This document shows, piece by piece, positions 45,401 to 54,184 of a DNA stretch of 64,000 nt. The DNA is from Cupriavidus necator (GTDB lineage: Bacteria; Pseudomonadota; Gammaproteobacteria; Burkholderiales; Burkholderiaceae), in NCBI GenBank assembly GCA_022041995.1, contig CP074382.1, forward strand, positions 248,001 through 312,000. Reading direction: 5' to 3'. Every line of letters starts with the position of its first letter. Position 1 is the stretch's first letter. Position numbers and translations under genes: made by a program. The notes below the pieces were generated by a model that saw nothing but the letters and a program-made list of their open reading frames with translations, was not told the origin of the DNA and searched no databases.

Positions 45401-46486
45401 CTAGTGCAATGTTCCATTCTGTTTGGAACTTAAGCGGCGGTTGGCACGAATGACCTTCTGTAGGATGTCGCGAGCGCTCTTGGTCCAGATGAACGGCTTG
45501 GGGTTGGTGTTGTGGTGAGCGATGTACTCGTTGATGGCGTCGACCAGTTCCGGCACGCTGGTGAATACGCCGCGGCGAAGTCGCTCGGTTGTGATGTCAC
45601 GAAAGAACCGCTCGACCGTGTTCAGCCATGATGCGGAGGTGGGCGTGAAGTGCATGTTGAATCGCGGATGCTTGGCCAGGCAGTCCTGCACCGCAGGATG
45701 CTTGTGGGTGGCGTAGTTGTCTGCGATCAGATGCAGCGTTTTGTCCTTGGGCGTCTCGCGGTCGATCTTGCGCAGGAACTTCAGCCACTCGGTATGGCGG
45801 TGGCGCTGCTGGCACTGGGCGATGACCTGGCCATCGAGCACGTTGAGCGCGGCAAACAGCGTGGTCGTGCCGTTGCGCTTGTAGTCGTGCGTCATGGTGG
45901 CCGCACGCCCCTTCTTCAACGGCAAGCCGGGCTGCGTGCGATCCAGCGCCTGCACCTGGCTCTTCTCATCGCAGCACAGCACCAGCGCGTGCTCGGGTGG
46001 CGACATGTAGAGGCCGACGATGTCTTCGAGCTTCTCGACGAACTTCGGATCGCGCGACACCTTGAAGCCGCGCACGATGTGCGGCTTCAACCCGTGGGCG
46101 TGCCAATGGCGCATGACGGTGCTGGCGCTCACGCCTAATTCGGCGGCCATCTTGCGCGTGCTCCAGTGCGTGGCCGCAACGGGCTTGGTTTGAGTGGTCA
46201 GCTCCACCAGCCGCGCCGTGTCCACCTTCACCGGCGGCGCACCGCGCGGCAAGTCGCGTTCGATACCGGCCAGCCCCGATTGCGCATACCGCTCACGCCA
46301 ACGCGAGACCTGCACGCGTCCGACTCCCAACTGCTCGGCGATGTCCTTGTTCTGCATTCCGTTGGCGGCCAGCAGCACAATGCGCGCGCGCTGCGCCAGC
46401 CTCACGCTCGTGAGCTTCGACCGAACCAGCCTCGTCAAATTGGTTCGCTCCTCGTCGGTCAACATGATCTCGGGGGCAACTCGCAC
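45401..46486 (-). CDS. IS630-family transposase, copy 2
   Basis: 361 residues, nearly identical to the copy at 14417-15502. Differences seen: ATMTHDYK for AIMTHDYK, VQDCLAKH for VQDWLAKH, and WLNTVERFF for WLNMVERFF next to the catalytic Glu. The catalytic set LCCDEKSQ, LIADNYATHKH and VERFF is complete. Confidence 0.92.
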   Translation of the reverse strand: MRVAPEIMLTDEERTNLTRLVRSKLTSVRLAQRARIVLLAANGMQNKDIAEQLGVGRVQVSRWRERYAQSGLAGIERDLPRGAPPVKVDTARLVELTTQTKPVAATHWSTRKMAAELGVSASTVMRHWHAHGLKPHIVRGFKVSRDPKFVEKLEDIVGLYMSPPEHALVLCCDEKSQVQALDRTQPGLPLKKGRAATMTHDYKRNGTTTLFAALNVLDGQVIAQCQQRHRHTEWLKFLRKIDRETPKDKTLHLIADNYATHKHPAVQDCLAKHPRFNMHFTPTSASWLNTVERFFRDITTERLRRGVFTSVPELVDAINEYIAHHNTNPKPFIWTKSARDILQKVIRANRRLSSKQNGTLH

Positions 46487-46570
46487 TCACTCTCTCCACG
46501 CTGTGTCGCAGTGTGGGCATTGGAGACGCCGAATTCATATAAGTTCAATCAAGAACAGAACGCTACACTA
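45402..46570 (-). mobile_element. IS630-family element, copy 2
   Basis: Flanked by TA at 45402-45403 and 46569-46570; same ends and length as copies 1 and 3. It inserted into the TAG stop codon of the large integrase at 46568-48427; since the element begins TAG, the stop is regenerated. Confidence 0.9.
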
Positions 46571-48427
46571 GCTGGGGTCGGGATAAAGCTTCGCTACCGC
46601 GGCGAGGCCGCGCGCGCGCTCCGTGCGGACATACAGCGATGTGGTTTGCAGCGAAGCGTGACCTAGCAGCCGTTGCAGGACATCCGCGGGCATCTCGTTG
46701 GCCACCGCATGCGTGGCAAAGGTATGCCGCAACGCATGCGGCGTGACGTGACGCAGCAGGTCCCGCTCGGCCACGGCCAGGGGCAGCGTGGCATCGTCTG
46801 CGATGCGCAGCAGCGTCGTCGTCAGCAGCTGGTACAGGCCATCCGGCGAGAAGCCCATGCCCGTCAGCACAGCTGCGCCGTCGTCCTTCAGGCTGAGGTG
46901 CTTCGCCTGGGCCGTGCGTGTGGATGGCACCACCACCGGCGAGAGTAGCGCCAGCTTCTGATCGGCGTTCTCGAAATCGTGGCCTCGGTCGGCCCAATGC
47001 ACGCGCAACGCCGCGATGACCCGCGGCGGCAGGAACACGGTGCGCCATTGGTTGCGCTTACCGAGCAGCGCCAGCTCCCACAGGCCGGCGGGCACGCCGG
47101 CCTGCTCCGGGACCGGCTTGAGGTGGCAGCGCAGCGCGCGGGCCGCCTCCTCGCGGCGCGCGCCGGTGCACCCCAACAGCAGCACGGCGGCGCGCGCCAG
47201 GCGGTACTGCGCGCCCGGCGCGTCGGCGTCCTTCGCCGTCAGTGGCGCCCCCAGCGACGACACCGGCCACTTCGCGCAAAGCTGGTCGAGGATGCCATCG
47301 GGCCCCACGAGTGCCTTCCACAGCTGCCCGGGCAAGGCCTTCTCGACCGCGATTGGCACGTCACGGCGTGCCGTGACCGGATCGGGGACCAGCAGCCACG
47401 GGTTGCCGCCGAGGTAGCGCACGCCCACCAGCCAGGCAAAAAAACCTCTCAGCACCAGCACCGCGTAGCGCTGCGATTCCGCCTGGAGCACGCCCGCAAA
47501 GGGGCGCCAACGCGACGAGGTTCGAGGGACCTTAGGGCCGATCCAGGACGGATCCGGCTGCGCCAGGAAATCCTTGTAGCGCTCACAATCATCGGTGCCC
47601 ACGCTGGATAGCGCGGTGCGGCGCACGCCCACGCACCAGAGCAGGAAACGCTCCAGTTCCTTCTGATAGGCACGGGCCGTCTTGTCCCGGTCGCGGAACC
47701 GGTAGAGGTAAGCCTGGATTGCCTCCAGATCATTGCGCGCGGCGATGAGGCAAAAGCCCGGCGCGCGATTGCGGCCCTGGCTGCCGTCGAGCGCAGGCAC
47801 CACCCGTCCAACCTGCTCCAGCGGCACCAGATTGCGAGCGAGATCCGGGTCCAGTTCGACCAACGCTGTTTGCGGTGTGTCGTCAGCGACCACGAGCGGG
47901 CCAAGGGTGGCCGCGTGGCCCTGTAGCCAGCGCTCAATGGCGCGCGCCTTGCCCACCCCAAGCCTCGGGATCGGCAGATACCAATGCTTGCCCCGCAGCG
48001 CAATATAGGCATGCAGCTGCGCGAGCGTCTGGATCTGTTCCTGGCGCAGCGTCCGGAAGACGATAGGCCGCAGCCATGCTGACACCGGATCGTCCGGTTG
48101 CGGCCGCGAGAAATCTTGATCGGCGGCCCGCACCAGGTAATCGACCGCCGTTTTCGGCCAGCGATTGAAGCGGCGCGCGTCGGCCAAACTTTCCGACAGG
48201 TACGGATTGGCTAGACACACGCGCTCGACCAAATGGTCACGCATGGCGTCGAGCCACGCCTCCAATTGCGCCGGCGTTTCGATGCCTGCGGCTTGCAGCG
48301 CCTCCTCGTCATAGACGCGCGACAGGATGTGCGCGGTAGGGATGCGGTTGAGGCGGAAGCGTAGCGCCGTGAAGTCGGCGCGGGTATAACGCGGATTGGC
48401 AGCGGCGACGTTGTTATGCTGGGCCAT
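46568..48427 (-). CDS. Large tyrosine recombinase (phage-integrase family, 619 aa)
   Basis: The N-terminal 230 residues form an extra domain typical of long Burkholderiales integrases (YTRADFTALRFRLNRIPTAH, later a helix-hairpin-helix-like LPIPRLGVGKARAIERWL). Then a core-binding domain (RDRDKTARAYQKELERFLLW) and a catalytic domain with Arg in LGCTGARREEAARA, Lys-region LLGKRNQWRTVFLPPR, HALRHTFATHAVA, LLGHASLQTTSLYVRT: R-K-H-R-H-Y all present. It ends PDPS at a TAG shared with the IS630 end. Candidate core recombination sites lie upstream at 48724-48747. Confidence 0.85.
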   Translation of the reverse strand: MAQHNNVAAANPRYTRADFTALRFRLNRIPTAHILSRVYDEEALQAAGIETPAQLEAWLDAMRDHLVERVCLANPYLSESLADARRFNRWPKTAVDYLVRAADQDFSRPQPDDPVSAWLRPIVFRTLRQEQIQTLAQLHAYIALRGKHWYLPIPRLGVGKARAIERWLQGHAATLGPLVVADDTPQTALVELDPDLARNLVPLEQVGRVVPALDGSQGRNRAPGFCLIAARNDLEAIQAYLYRFRDRDKTARAYQKELERFLLWCVGVRRTALSSVGTDDCERYKDFLAQPDPSWIGPKVPRTSSRWRPFAGVLQAESQRYAVLVLRGFFAWLVGVRYLGGNPWLLVPDPVTARRDVPIAVEKALPGQLWKALVGPDGILDQLCAKWPVSSLGAPLTAKDADAPGAQYRLARAAVLLLGCTGARREEAARALRCHLKPVPEQAGVPAGLWELALLGKRNQWRTVFLPPRVIAALRVHWADRGHDFENADQKLALLSPVVVPSTRTAQAKHLSLKDDGAAVLTGMGFSPDGLYQLLTTTLLRIADDATLPLAVAERDLLRHVTPHALRHTFATHAVANEMPADVLQRLLGHASLQTTSLYVRTERARGLAAVAKLYPDPS

Positions 48428-48723
48428 AATGGGCGGGGTGAACTATTGGTTGCATCTTACCTGATAACAATAACGAAGCTTGCCGACCTTTGTGCGGCTT
48501 GAATCCTTGTGGCAACTTTCCTCAAGGGATATGGGTTATGCAAAGAGTGTGGCGGGACACGCATTTTGTGGCTACACTGCCTCTATTGCTTCTCAGCTTC
48601 CCCGTCCGGTAAGGCTGGGAACGCCTCTTAAACGGCCATCCAGCGTCGTTGCCGCCACCCCCAAAATTCCCCCGCGAACCCAAGTGCAGCCTGCTAAACC
48701 CCCTATATTGTGGAAAAATTCAA

Positions 48724-48747
48724 ACCTGATAATACCAGCTATCAGGT
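48724..48747. promoter_or_regulatory. Candidate tyrosine-recombinase core site
   Basis: ACCTGATA and TATCAGGT form 8-bp inverted arms around an 8-bp spacer ATACCAGC, the geometry of a tyrosine-recombinase core. A half site sharing 11 bp (CTTACCTGATA, 48456-48466) lies 30 bp in front of the integrase start. The stretch 48467-48860 otherwise holds no gene I can support. Confidence 0.45.
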
Positions 48748-48869
48748 AAGCGAAAGAGCCGCTTCGGTTAGCGCCCATTCCGCCCGTCCGGCCTTACATC
48801 CTAAAGTTGTCACCCGTGCACCTAATGTTGTTGCTGTTCACGGCCATGAGGGCATGGTCAGGCAACCTC

Positions 48870-49632
48870 ATACCGGGCCATAGCGTGGGCAGACCATAAT
48901 CCCATAGCTGATCGGGGGATTCGCCCACGGCCTGAATTCGTCCATCGCACAGGCGCGCGACAAACGCGCCGCCGCCTTCCCGGTAAATGCAGGACCTCGC
49001 GCCGCCCTCTGGCTCGCCGAGCAGGCGCCGCCTGCGATATCGGCACTGGCGGGGCGAGGGCGGCTGCGACCGGCCAGCCGCTCTCCTCCGAGTACGTCAG
49101 CCGGACCCTTGACCTTGCCATTGCGCCACAATGGCACGGCGGCGGCGTTGGCGTGCCGCATCGCGCGATAGCAGCGCGCTGTCTTGCCGGAAAAGATGGG
49201 CCCCCACGCCTCGCCGCCGGCAATGACAGGTTCGACCAGGCCGGTGACTTTTGACGCCACCCCGCCCCAGATGGAGCAGCGTGCAGAGGCAGCGCGCGGC
49301 GTGCAGGCGCTCGCGCTCGGTGCCGGTTGGCATCTCCGCGACGGCGTCTTTCACGGTCGCGCCATGGCTCGTGTGGTGCGTGATGCGCCGCGGGCGCGCA
49401 CCCGCGGCGGGGCAGCGCGAGCGGCTTCCCGGCCAAATAGCCGGCTTCGGTCAGCCAGGCGAAGAGAGTATTCAGGATGACCATCGCCTGGTACCCGCTG
49501 ATGCGAGATACAACGGCCGGTCAAAGGGGCGCCAGTCCGCGGCTGCGCGCAAGCTTCTGGCTCCCTGCCAGGACCCGGCGAGCGGCCGGTCGCGGATCGG
49601 CCAGGAAGTGCTTGTAGGTCAGCAGATAATCG
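48870..49632 (-). pseudogene. Ruined tyrosine recombinase, cut by ISL3
   Basis: Minus strand from the ISL3 edge reads DYLLTYKHFLADPRPAARRV, LAGSQKLARSRGLAP, then a stop, then YQAMVILNTLFAWLTEAGYL, AGKPLALPRRG, then in another frame VKDAVAEMPTGTERERLHAA. These match the core-binding domain and the start of the catalytic domain of an integrase. The rest is scrambled by frameshifts and the conserved catalytic motifs are not readable. The ISL3 copy 2 inserted at its upstream side. Confidence 0.65.
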
Positions 49633-49638
49633 GGTTCG

Positions 49639-50886
49639 TCAGGAAAAAGTGTGGGTTGACGAAGGCTCAGGAAGATTGCCAAGCGCATGATATAGCGCGA
49701 TTTCCGTCGCCCTGAAGGTTCGGAATCCGTACGATTTTCTCATGGTGACTTTGGCCTTGTTGTTCAGGCCCTCGACGCCGCCGCTGGAGAACTGCTTGCG
49801 GGCACGGAAGTAGTTGAGGATCAGCTCACGGTGGGCACGCACGGTGCGGGCGAACTTCTTCATCGGCTCGATGCGCGAGCGCATCACCTGCGTACACCAC
49901 TGGTCGAGGAATTTTCCGGCCCAGTCCGGTGAGATGTAATCCCAGAGCTGCTGGAATTCCTCTTTGAGCAGCCAGGCGCGTACGGTGCGCAGGTTGTACT
50001 GCAACAAGTCACGCATGCGCAGTCGCTGTTTGTCGGTCAGGTTTTCCGGACGTTTGAGCAGGCACCAGCGGGACTTCTTGAGCACCGGCTCGTATCCGTC
50101 GCGGACCATGCGGCGGGACTCTTCAGCGCGAACCTCATCGATAGCCTTATTCATCTTCGCAACGATGTGGAAGCGGTCCAGGATGTTCAGCGCATTGGGG
50201 CAATGCAGCGCTATCATCTCAAGGTAGGGCTTCCACATATCCGAGCAGACGAACTCAACCTTCTCGCATACCTGTTCTCCGATCATGGCAAAGAACTTCG
50301 CGAAGCTTTCTTTCGTGCGCTCCTGCCCCACCCATAGTAGACGCGTGCAGCCAGCCTCGATCTGGTAGACCAGTGTGAGGTACTTGTGTCCACGACCATA
50401 CTGGATCTCGTCGACACCAAAGGCACGGATCGTACCGAGTTCGCGATGGGCCAGGCCCCAGTCCACCACCCACTCCACTGCGTTGAAGACTTTCTCCCAA
50501 CTGGTGCGGAAGCTTTGTGCCGTCTCCTTCCACGACAGCTTGCGTGCCCACTGCGCCAGGAAGATCATGTAAGCGCGGGTGAGCGTGTGCTTGCCATTGG
50601 CCCACGGCAGGGCTTCGACCTTCACGCCACAGTCACGACAGTCGACGCGCCGCATGGTATAGAGCAGGAATACTGCAAAACCCCAGACGGGAATAAACTC
50701 GAAGCGGCGCTCCGTGAGTGAGTCGTAACCCCGCGCAGGCTGGTTGCAGCATGAGCAGACCGGCTTCGAACCCTTGCGCGGCCGAACGTCGATCTCGATG
50801 GACTGGGTTGCCTCGCACAGCCGCGCACCTTCATAGACAAAGCCGGGAAAATGATGACAAGCGTTAAGCAGACGAGTCAGCAACAT
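49639..50886 (-). CDS. ISL3-family transposase, copy 2
   Basis: 415 residues from MLLTRLLNACHHFPGF, the same protein as at 24752-25999: zinc ribbon CSCCNQ/DCRDCG, catalytic FGVDEIQYG, VCSDMWKPY and GGVEGLNNKAK. Its start codon again shares CATG with the divergent passenger gene. Confidence 0.9.
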   Translation of the reverse strand: MLLTRLLNACHHFPGFVYEGARLCEATQSIEIDVRPRKGSKPVCSCCNQPARGYDSLTERRFEFIPVWGFAVFLLYTMRRVDCRDCGVKVEALPWANGKHTLTRAYMIFLAQWARKLSWKETAQSFRTSWEKVFNAVEWVVDWGLAHRELGTIRAFGVDEIQYGRGHKYLTLVYQIEAGCTRLLWVGQERTKESFAKFFAMIGEQVCEKVEFVCSDMWKPYLEMIALHCPNALNILDRFHIVAKMNKAIDEVRAEESRRMVRDGYEPVLKKSRWCLLKRPENLTDKQRLRMRDLLQYNLRTVRAWLLKEEFQQLWDYISPDWAGKFLDQWCTQVMRSRIEPMKKFARTVRAHRELILNYFRARKQFSSGGVEGLNNKAKVTMRKSYGFRTFRATEIALYHALGNLPEPSSTHTFS

Positions 50887-51316
50887 GGTTAGCAAGCTCA
50901 AAACCGGCAAGGGCAAAGCTGCCATTGTCACCGAACAGCAAACGCTCACCCAGTACATTCCAGACCTGCATAACTGGCCGGCTTCGTGGCGAGTCGATGA
51001 CGAAGATATCTCGACTGGAGAGGAAATCGTAGCAATACTCACGCCTTTCCTTGAGCATCTCCCAACCTTGGGATACGCACGCAAGACATTGCTTCGGCAC
51101 CGCGATCACATCTGGATGCTCGGTGGCGAAATGATCCGACGACGCCATGAAGATCCCGATCTCCTTACCCTCCCTGTGGCAACCCTCCTGGACAAGCTCA
51201 TCGAGGAAGACGGCGGCCCTCTCATCTGGCCAGTTATCTCCGAGTCCGCACAAAATTCCTTTGATGCAACCTGTCGCAAGCTCTATCAGTACCTGAATCG
51301 GGCTTCACTCGGCTAG
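50885..51316 (+). CDS. ISL3 passenger gene, copy 2, 143 aa
   Basis: Identical product to 24322-24753 (MVSKLKTGKGKAAIVTEQQT ... LYQYLNRASLG), divergent from the transposase within the element. Presence in both copies shows it moves with the element. No recognised family; the transposase-passenger pair with touching start codons suggests mutual regulation, which is inference. Confidence 0.7.
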   Translation: MVSKLKTGKGKAAIVTEQQTLTQYIPDLHNWPASWRVDDEDISTGEEIVAILTPFLEHLPTLGYARKTLLRHRDHIWMLGGEMIRRRHEDPDLLTLPVATLLDKLIEEDGGPLIWPVISESAQNSFDATCRKLYQYLNRASLG

Positions 51317-51448
51317 CCGCACATCCGCTTTCACCCACAGATTCCGCCGACGAGCCGATAATCGAAGGCCACTGACCTCCCTCAACCGTCCTTGGGCGTC
51401 ACAACCTAGAGTGAATCCACGGCCATCCAGGCCGACGGAGCACAGCCA

Positions 51449-51876
51449 TGCGCTATGAAAGCATATTGGTGCACCTCGATGCCAACTAGAGCGCATTGCG
51501 GCGCCTGAAGCTCGCCGCCCGTCTGGCCGAGGATCGCGAGCGGCGCCACTAGGTACGCGACAAGGTGCGACGCCGGTTCGAGGCTGCAGTGAGCGAGCTG
51601 TCAGTGGAAACGGAGTGGCGTGCGGTGGAGGGCGAGCCTGTGACGATGGCGCTGCGCGAAGCCGGCAGGCCGGTGCTCGTGATTCCGTTCGCGGAGGTGT
51701 TCCCAACGGTGGGGACGCGGGTCATGCTGGCATGGAATGGCAGCCGGGAAGCAACAAGGGCCCTGCACGACTCCATTCCGCGCATCGCCGGCGCGCAGGT
51801 CAGCATCCTGAACGTGCAAACCACGTCCAACGAGATGCGCGCGGACGCCGAGCGCGGTTCTTCCCCAGCGGGGTAG
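51449..51876 (+). pseudogene. Universal stress protein (UspA) remnant
   Basis: Reads MRYESILVHLDAN, stop (TAG at 51488), LRRLKLAARLAEDRERRH, stop (TAG at 51551), then RRRFEAAVSELSVETEWRAV and a well-kept C-terminal domain: GRPVLVIPFAEVFPTVGTRV, MLAWNGSREATRALHDSIPR. The middle, including part of the nucleotide-binding region, is deleted. Such genes are common cargo near RIT and IS-rich areas of Cupriavidus-like replicons, but here it is dead. Confidence 0.75.
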
Positions 51877-51888
51877 GGCGAGGCCGGG

Positions 51889-52378
51889 ATGTCGCATCAA
51901 ATGAAGCGATGGGCGGGCGTGATTGTGCTGCGGCCGGAGGCTGGCGAATGGCGTTGTCTCATTCTACGTGCGTACCGAAATTGGGATTTCCCCAAGGGGT
52001 GCCTGAACCAGAGGAGACTGAACTGGGACGGCATTGCGCGAGACCGAAGAGGAAACCGGCTTGACAAGGCTGCAGTTTCGGTGTGGCGAGCAGTACTGCG
52101 AAAACGAGCCCTACAATCGCGGCAGCAAGGTGGCTCGCTATTATCTGGCATCTGGCATCTGGCATCTGGCATCTGGCATCTGGCATCTGGCGGTTTCGGC
52201 GCGAGGCGACGTTGTCTTGCCGATTAGCATTAGCCCGGAACTTGGCCGGCCGGAATACCATGAATTCCGCTGGATGTCTTTTGCTGAACCCGAGCAGCAC
52301 TTGCCGCCCCGGCTGTTGCCTGTACTTGAGTGGGCGCGGAGGATCGTCGAAACGAAAAGTCGCGAGAGACCCTCCTGA
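51889..52378 (+). pseudogene. NUDIX hydrolase, frameshifted in the Nudix box, with heptanucleotide expansion
   Basis: Starts MSHQMKRWAGVIVLRPEAGE and reaches NWDFPKG. The Nudix box then continues in two further frames: VPEPEETELG, and TALRETEEETGL, so the box (G-x5-E-x7-REUxEExGU) is complete only if one G is added to each of two G runs (near 51997 and 52027). Downstream, seven tandem copies of ATCTGGC (52143-52191) insert 14 residues (ASGIWHL twice) into GSKVARYYLAVSARGD without shifting the frame. The end FRWMSFAEPEQHLPPRLLPV is typical. The gene joins the broken 3' end of hxsC at about 52385. Confidence 0.75.
52143..52191. repeat. Heptanucleotide tandem repeat, (ATCTGGC)7
   Basis: Seven perfect copies of ATCTGGC within the NUDIX reading frame. 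A single copy would give the expected family sequence YYLAVSARG, so six units (42 bp) have been gained in frame. Gain or loss of one or two units would shift the frame. Confidence 0.9.
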
Positions 52379-52903
52379 AGGCCGTCCGGACCGGTATGCC
52401 GACCATCATATCGGGGTGGTTGACAGCAGTATACTTCTCGGAAAATTGCGCGTCCGCAAATGTCCGGCCGTTGGAAAGGATATGCAGCGAGGTATGCGGC
52501 AGCCAATTCTTGATGTGATGGAGCAAGCCAATGAACCCGTCGCCGTACAGCGTCGGCTCACCTCCGGTGATGCCCAGATTGCGCGTCTCTCGAGGGATAA
52601 GGCGAACGGTCTCCTTGGCTTCCTGTAGGAGCCAACTGTCATCTGCACGCTTGGGAGGCTGCGAGCACATCAGGCAGTAGTTGTTGCACTGCTCTGTGAG
52701 CAACAGGCTGTTGTGGTTGGAGCTTGCTCGGTACAGAGAGCGAACACGGCCGTCGCCGCTCAGAGCGATGACATCGCCATCATCCAGATACTCAAACTCG
52801 TCACCCAACAGAGTGCATGGCGCCCCGTCCTCGAGAGCTTCCGGCCGAGTGTTGAAAGCCAGGTAGTGCGTAAATCCCGCTGGTATGGGACCCGAGCCTT
52901 TAG

Positions 52904-53989
52904 CTAGTGCAATGTTCCATTCTGTTTGGAACTTAAGCGGCGGTTGGCACGAATGACCTTCTGTAGGATGTCGCGAGCGCTCTTGGTCCAGATGAACGGC
53001 TTGGGGTTGGTGTTGTGGTGAGCGATGTACTCGTTGATGGCGTCGACCAGTTCCGGCACGCTGGTGAATACGCCGCGGCGAAGTCGCTCGGTTGTGATGT
53101 CACGAAAGAACCGCTCGACCATGTTCAGCCATGATGCGGAGGTGGGCGTGAAGTGCATGTTGAATCGCGGATGCTTGGCCAGGCAGTCCTGCACCGCAGG
53201 ATGCTTGTGGGTGGCGTAGTTGTCTGCGATCAGATGCAGCGTTTTGTCCTTGGGCGTCTCGCGGTCGATCTTGCGCAGGAACTTCAGCCACTCGGTATGG
53301 CGGTGGCGCTGCTGGCACTGGGCGATGACCTGGCCATCGAGCACGTTGAGCGCGGCAAACAGCGTGGTCGTGCCGTTGCGCTTGTAGTCGTGCGTCATGG
53401 TGGCCGCACGCCCCTTCTTCAACGGCAAGCCGGGCTGCGTGCGATCCAGCGCCTGCACCTGGCTCTTCTCATCGCAGCACAGCACCAGAGCGTGCTCGGG
53501 TGGCGACATGTAGAGGCCGACGATGTCTTCGAGCTTCTCGACGAACTTCGGATCGCGCGACACCTTGAAGCCGCGCACGATGTGCGGCTTCAACCCGTGG
53601 GCGTGCCAATGGCGCATGACGGTGCTGGCGCTCACGCCCAATTCGGCGGCCATCTTGCGCGTGCTCCAGTGCGTGGCCGCAACGGGCTTGGTTTGAGTGG
53701 TCAGCTCCACCAGCCGCGCCGTGTCCACCTTCACCGGCGGCGCACCGCGCGGCAAGTCGCGTTCGATACCGGCCAGCCCCGATTGCGCATACCGCTCACG
53801 CCAACGCGAGACCTGCACGCGTCCGACTCCCAACTGCTCGGCGATGTCCTTGTTCTGCATTCCGTTGGCGGCCAGCAGCACAATGCGCGCGCGCTGCGCC
53901 AGCCTCACGCTCGTGAGCTTCGACCGAACCAGCCTCGTCAAATTGGTTCGCTCCTCGTCGGTCAACATGATCTCGGGGGCAACTCGCAC
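52904..53989 (-). CDS. IS630-family transposase, copy 3
   Basis: 361 residues; matches copy 2 except WLNMVERFF (as in copy 1). Catalytic acids in LCCDEKSQ, LIADNYATHKH and MVERFF present. Intact. Confidence 0.92.
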   Translation of the reverse strand: MRVAPEIMLTDEERTNLTRLVRSKLTSVRLAQRARIVLLAANGMQNKDIAEQLGVGRVQVSRWRERYAQSGLAGIERDLPRGAPPVKVDTARLVELTTQTKPVAATHWSTRKMAAELGVSASTVMRHWHAHGLKPHIVRGFKVSRDPKFVEKLEDIVGLYMSPPEHALVLCCDEKSQVQALDRTQPGLPLKKGRAATMTHDYKRNGTTTLFAALNVLDGQVIAQCQQRHRHTEWLKFLRKIDRETPKDKTLHLIADNYATHKHPAVQDCLAKHPRFNMHFTPTSASWLNMVERFFRDITTERLRRGVFTSVPELVDAINEYIAHHNTNPKPFIWTKSARDILQKVIRANRRLSSKQNGTLH

Positions 53990-54073
53990 TCACTCTCTCC
54001 ACGCTGTGTCGCAGTGTGGGCATTGGAGACGCCGAATTCATATAAGTTCCATCAAGAACAGAACGATACACTA
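52915..54073 (-). mobile_element. IS630-family element, copy 3, inside hxsC
   Basis: Flanked by TA at 52915-52916 and 54072-54073. Removing it and one TA restores the hxsC reading GGKAFL-AKGSGP without a frameshift, so this insertion alone interrupted the 5' part of that gene. Confidence 0.9.
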
Positions 54074-54184
54074 GGAAAGCCTTGCCGCCGCGTAGCGGTT
54101 GGGGAAGGGTACGATTTGTGCTCAGACTCAATATCTGGCGCTGAGTGGTACGTTTTTCCTGCCAGATGACGCGCCCTGTGAGAG

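Larger units (their letters stand above)
49633..51356 (-). mobile_element. ISL3-family element, copy 2
   Basis: 1724 bp, with a perfect 8-bp duplication GATAATCG at 49625-49632 and 51357-51364. Encoded proteins are identical to those of copy 1 at 24282-26005, in inverse orientation, so both insertions are probably recent. Confidence 0.92.

Noticed and set aside
52141..52195. Short tandem repeat considered as an origin or CRISPR leader
   Set aside because: It is a perfect 7-bp microsatellite inside a recognisable NUDIX reading, without other origin features.
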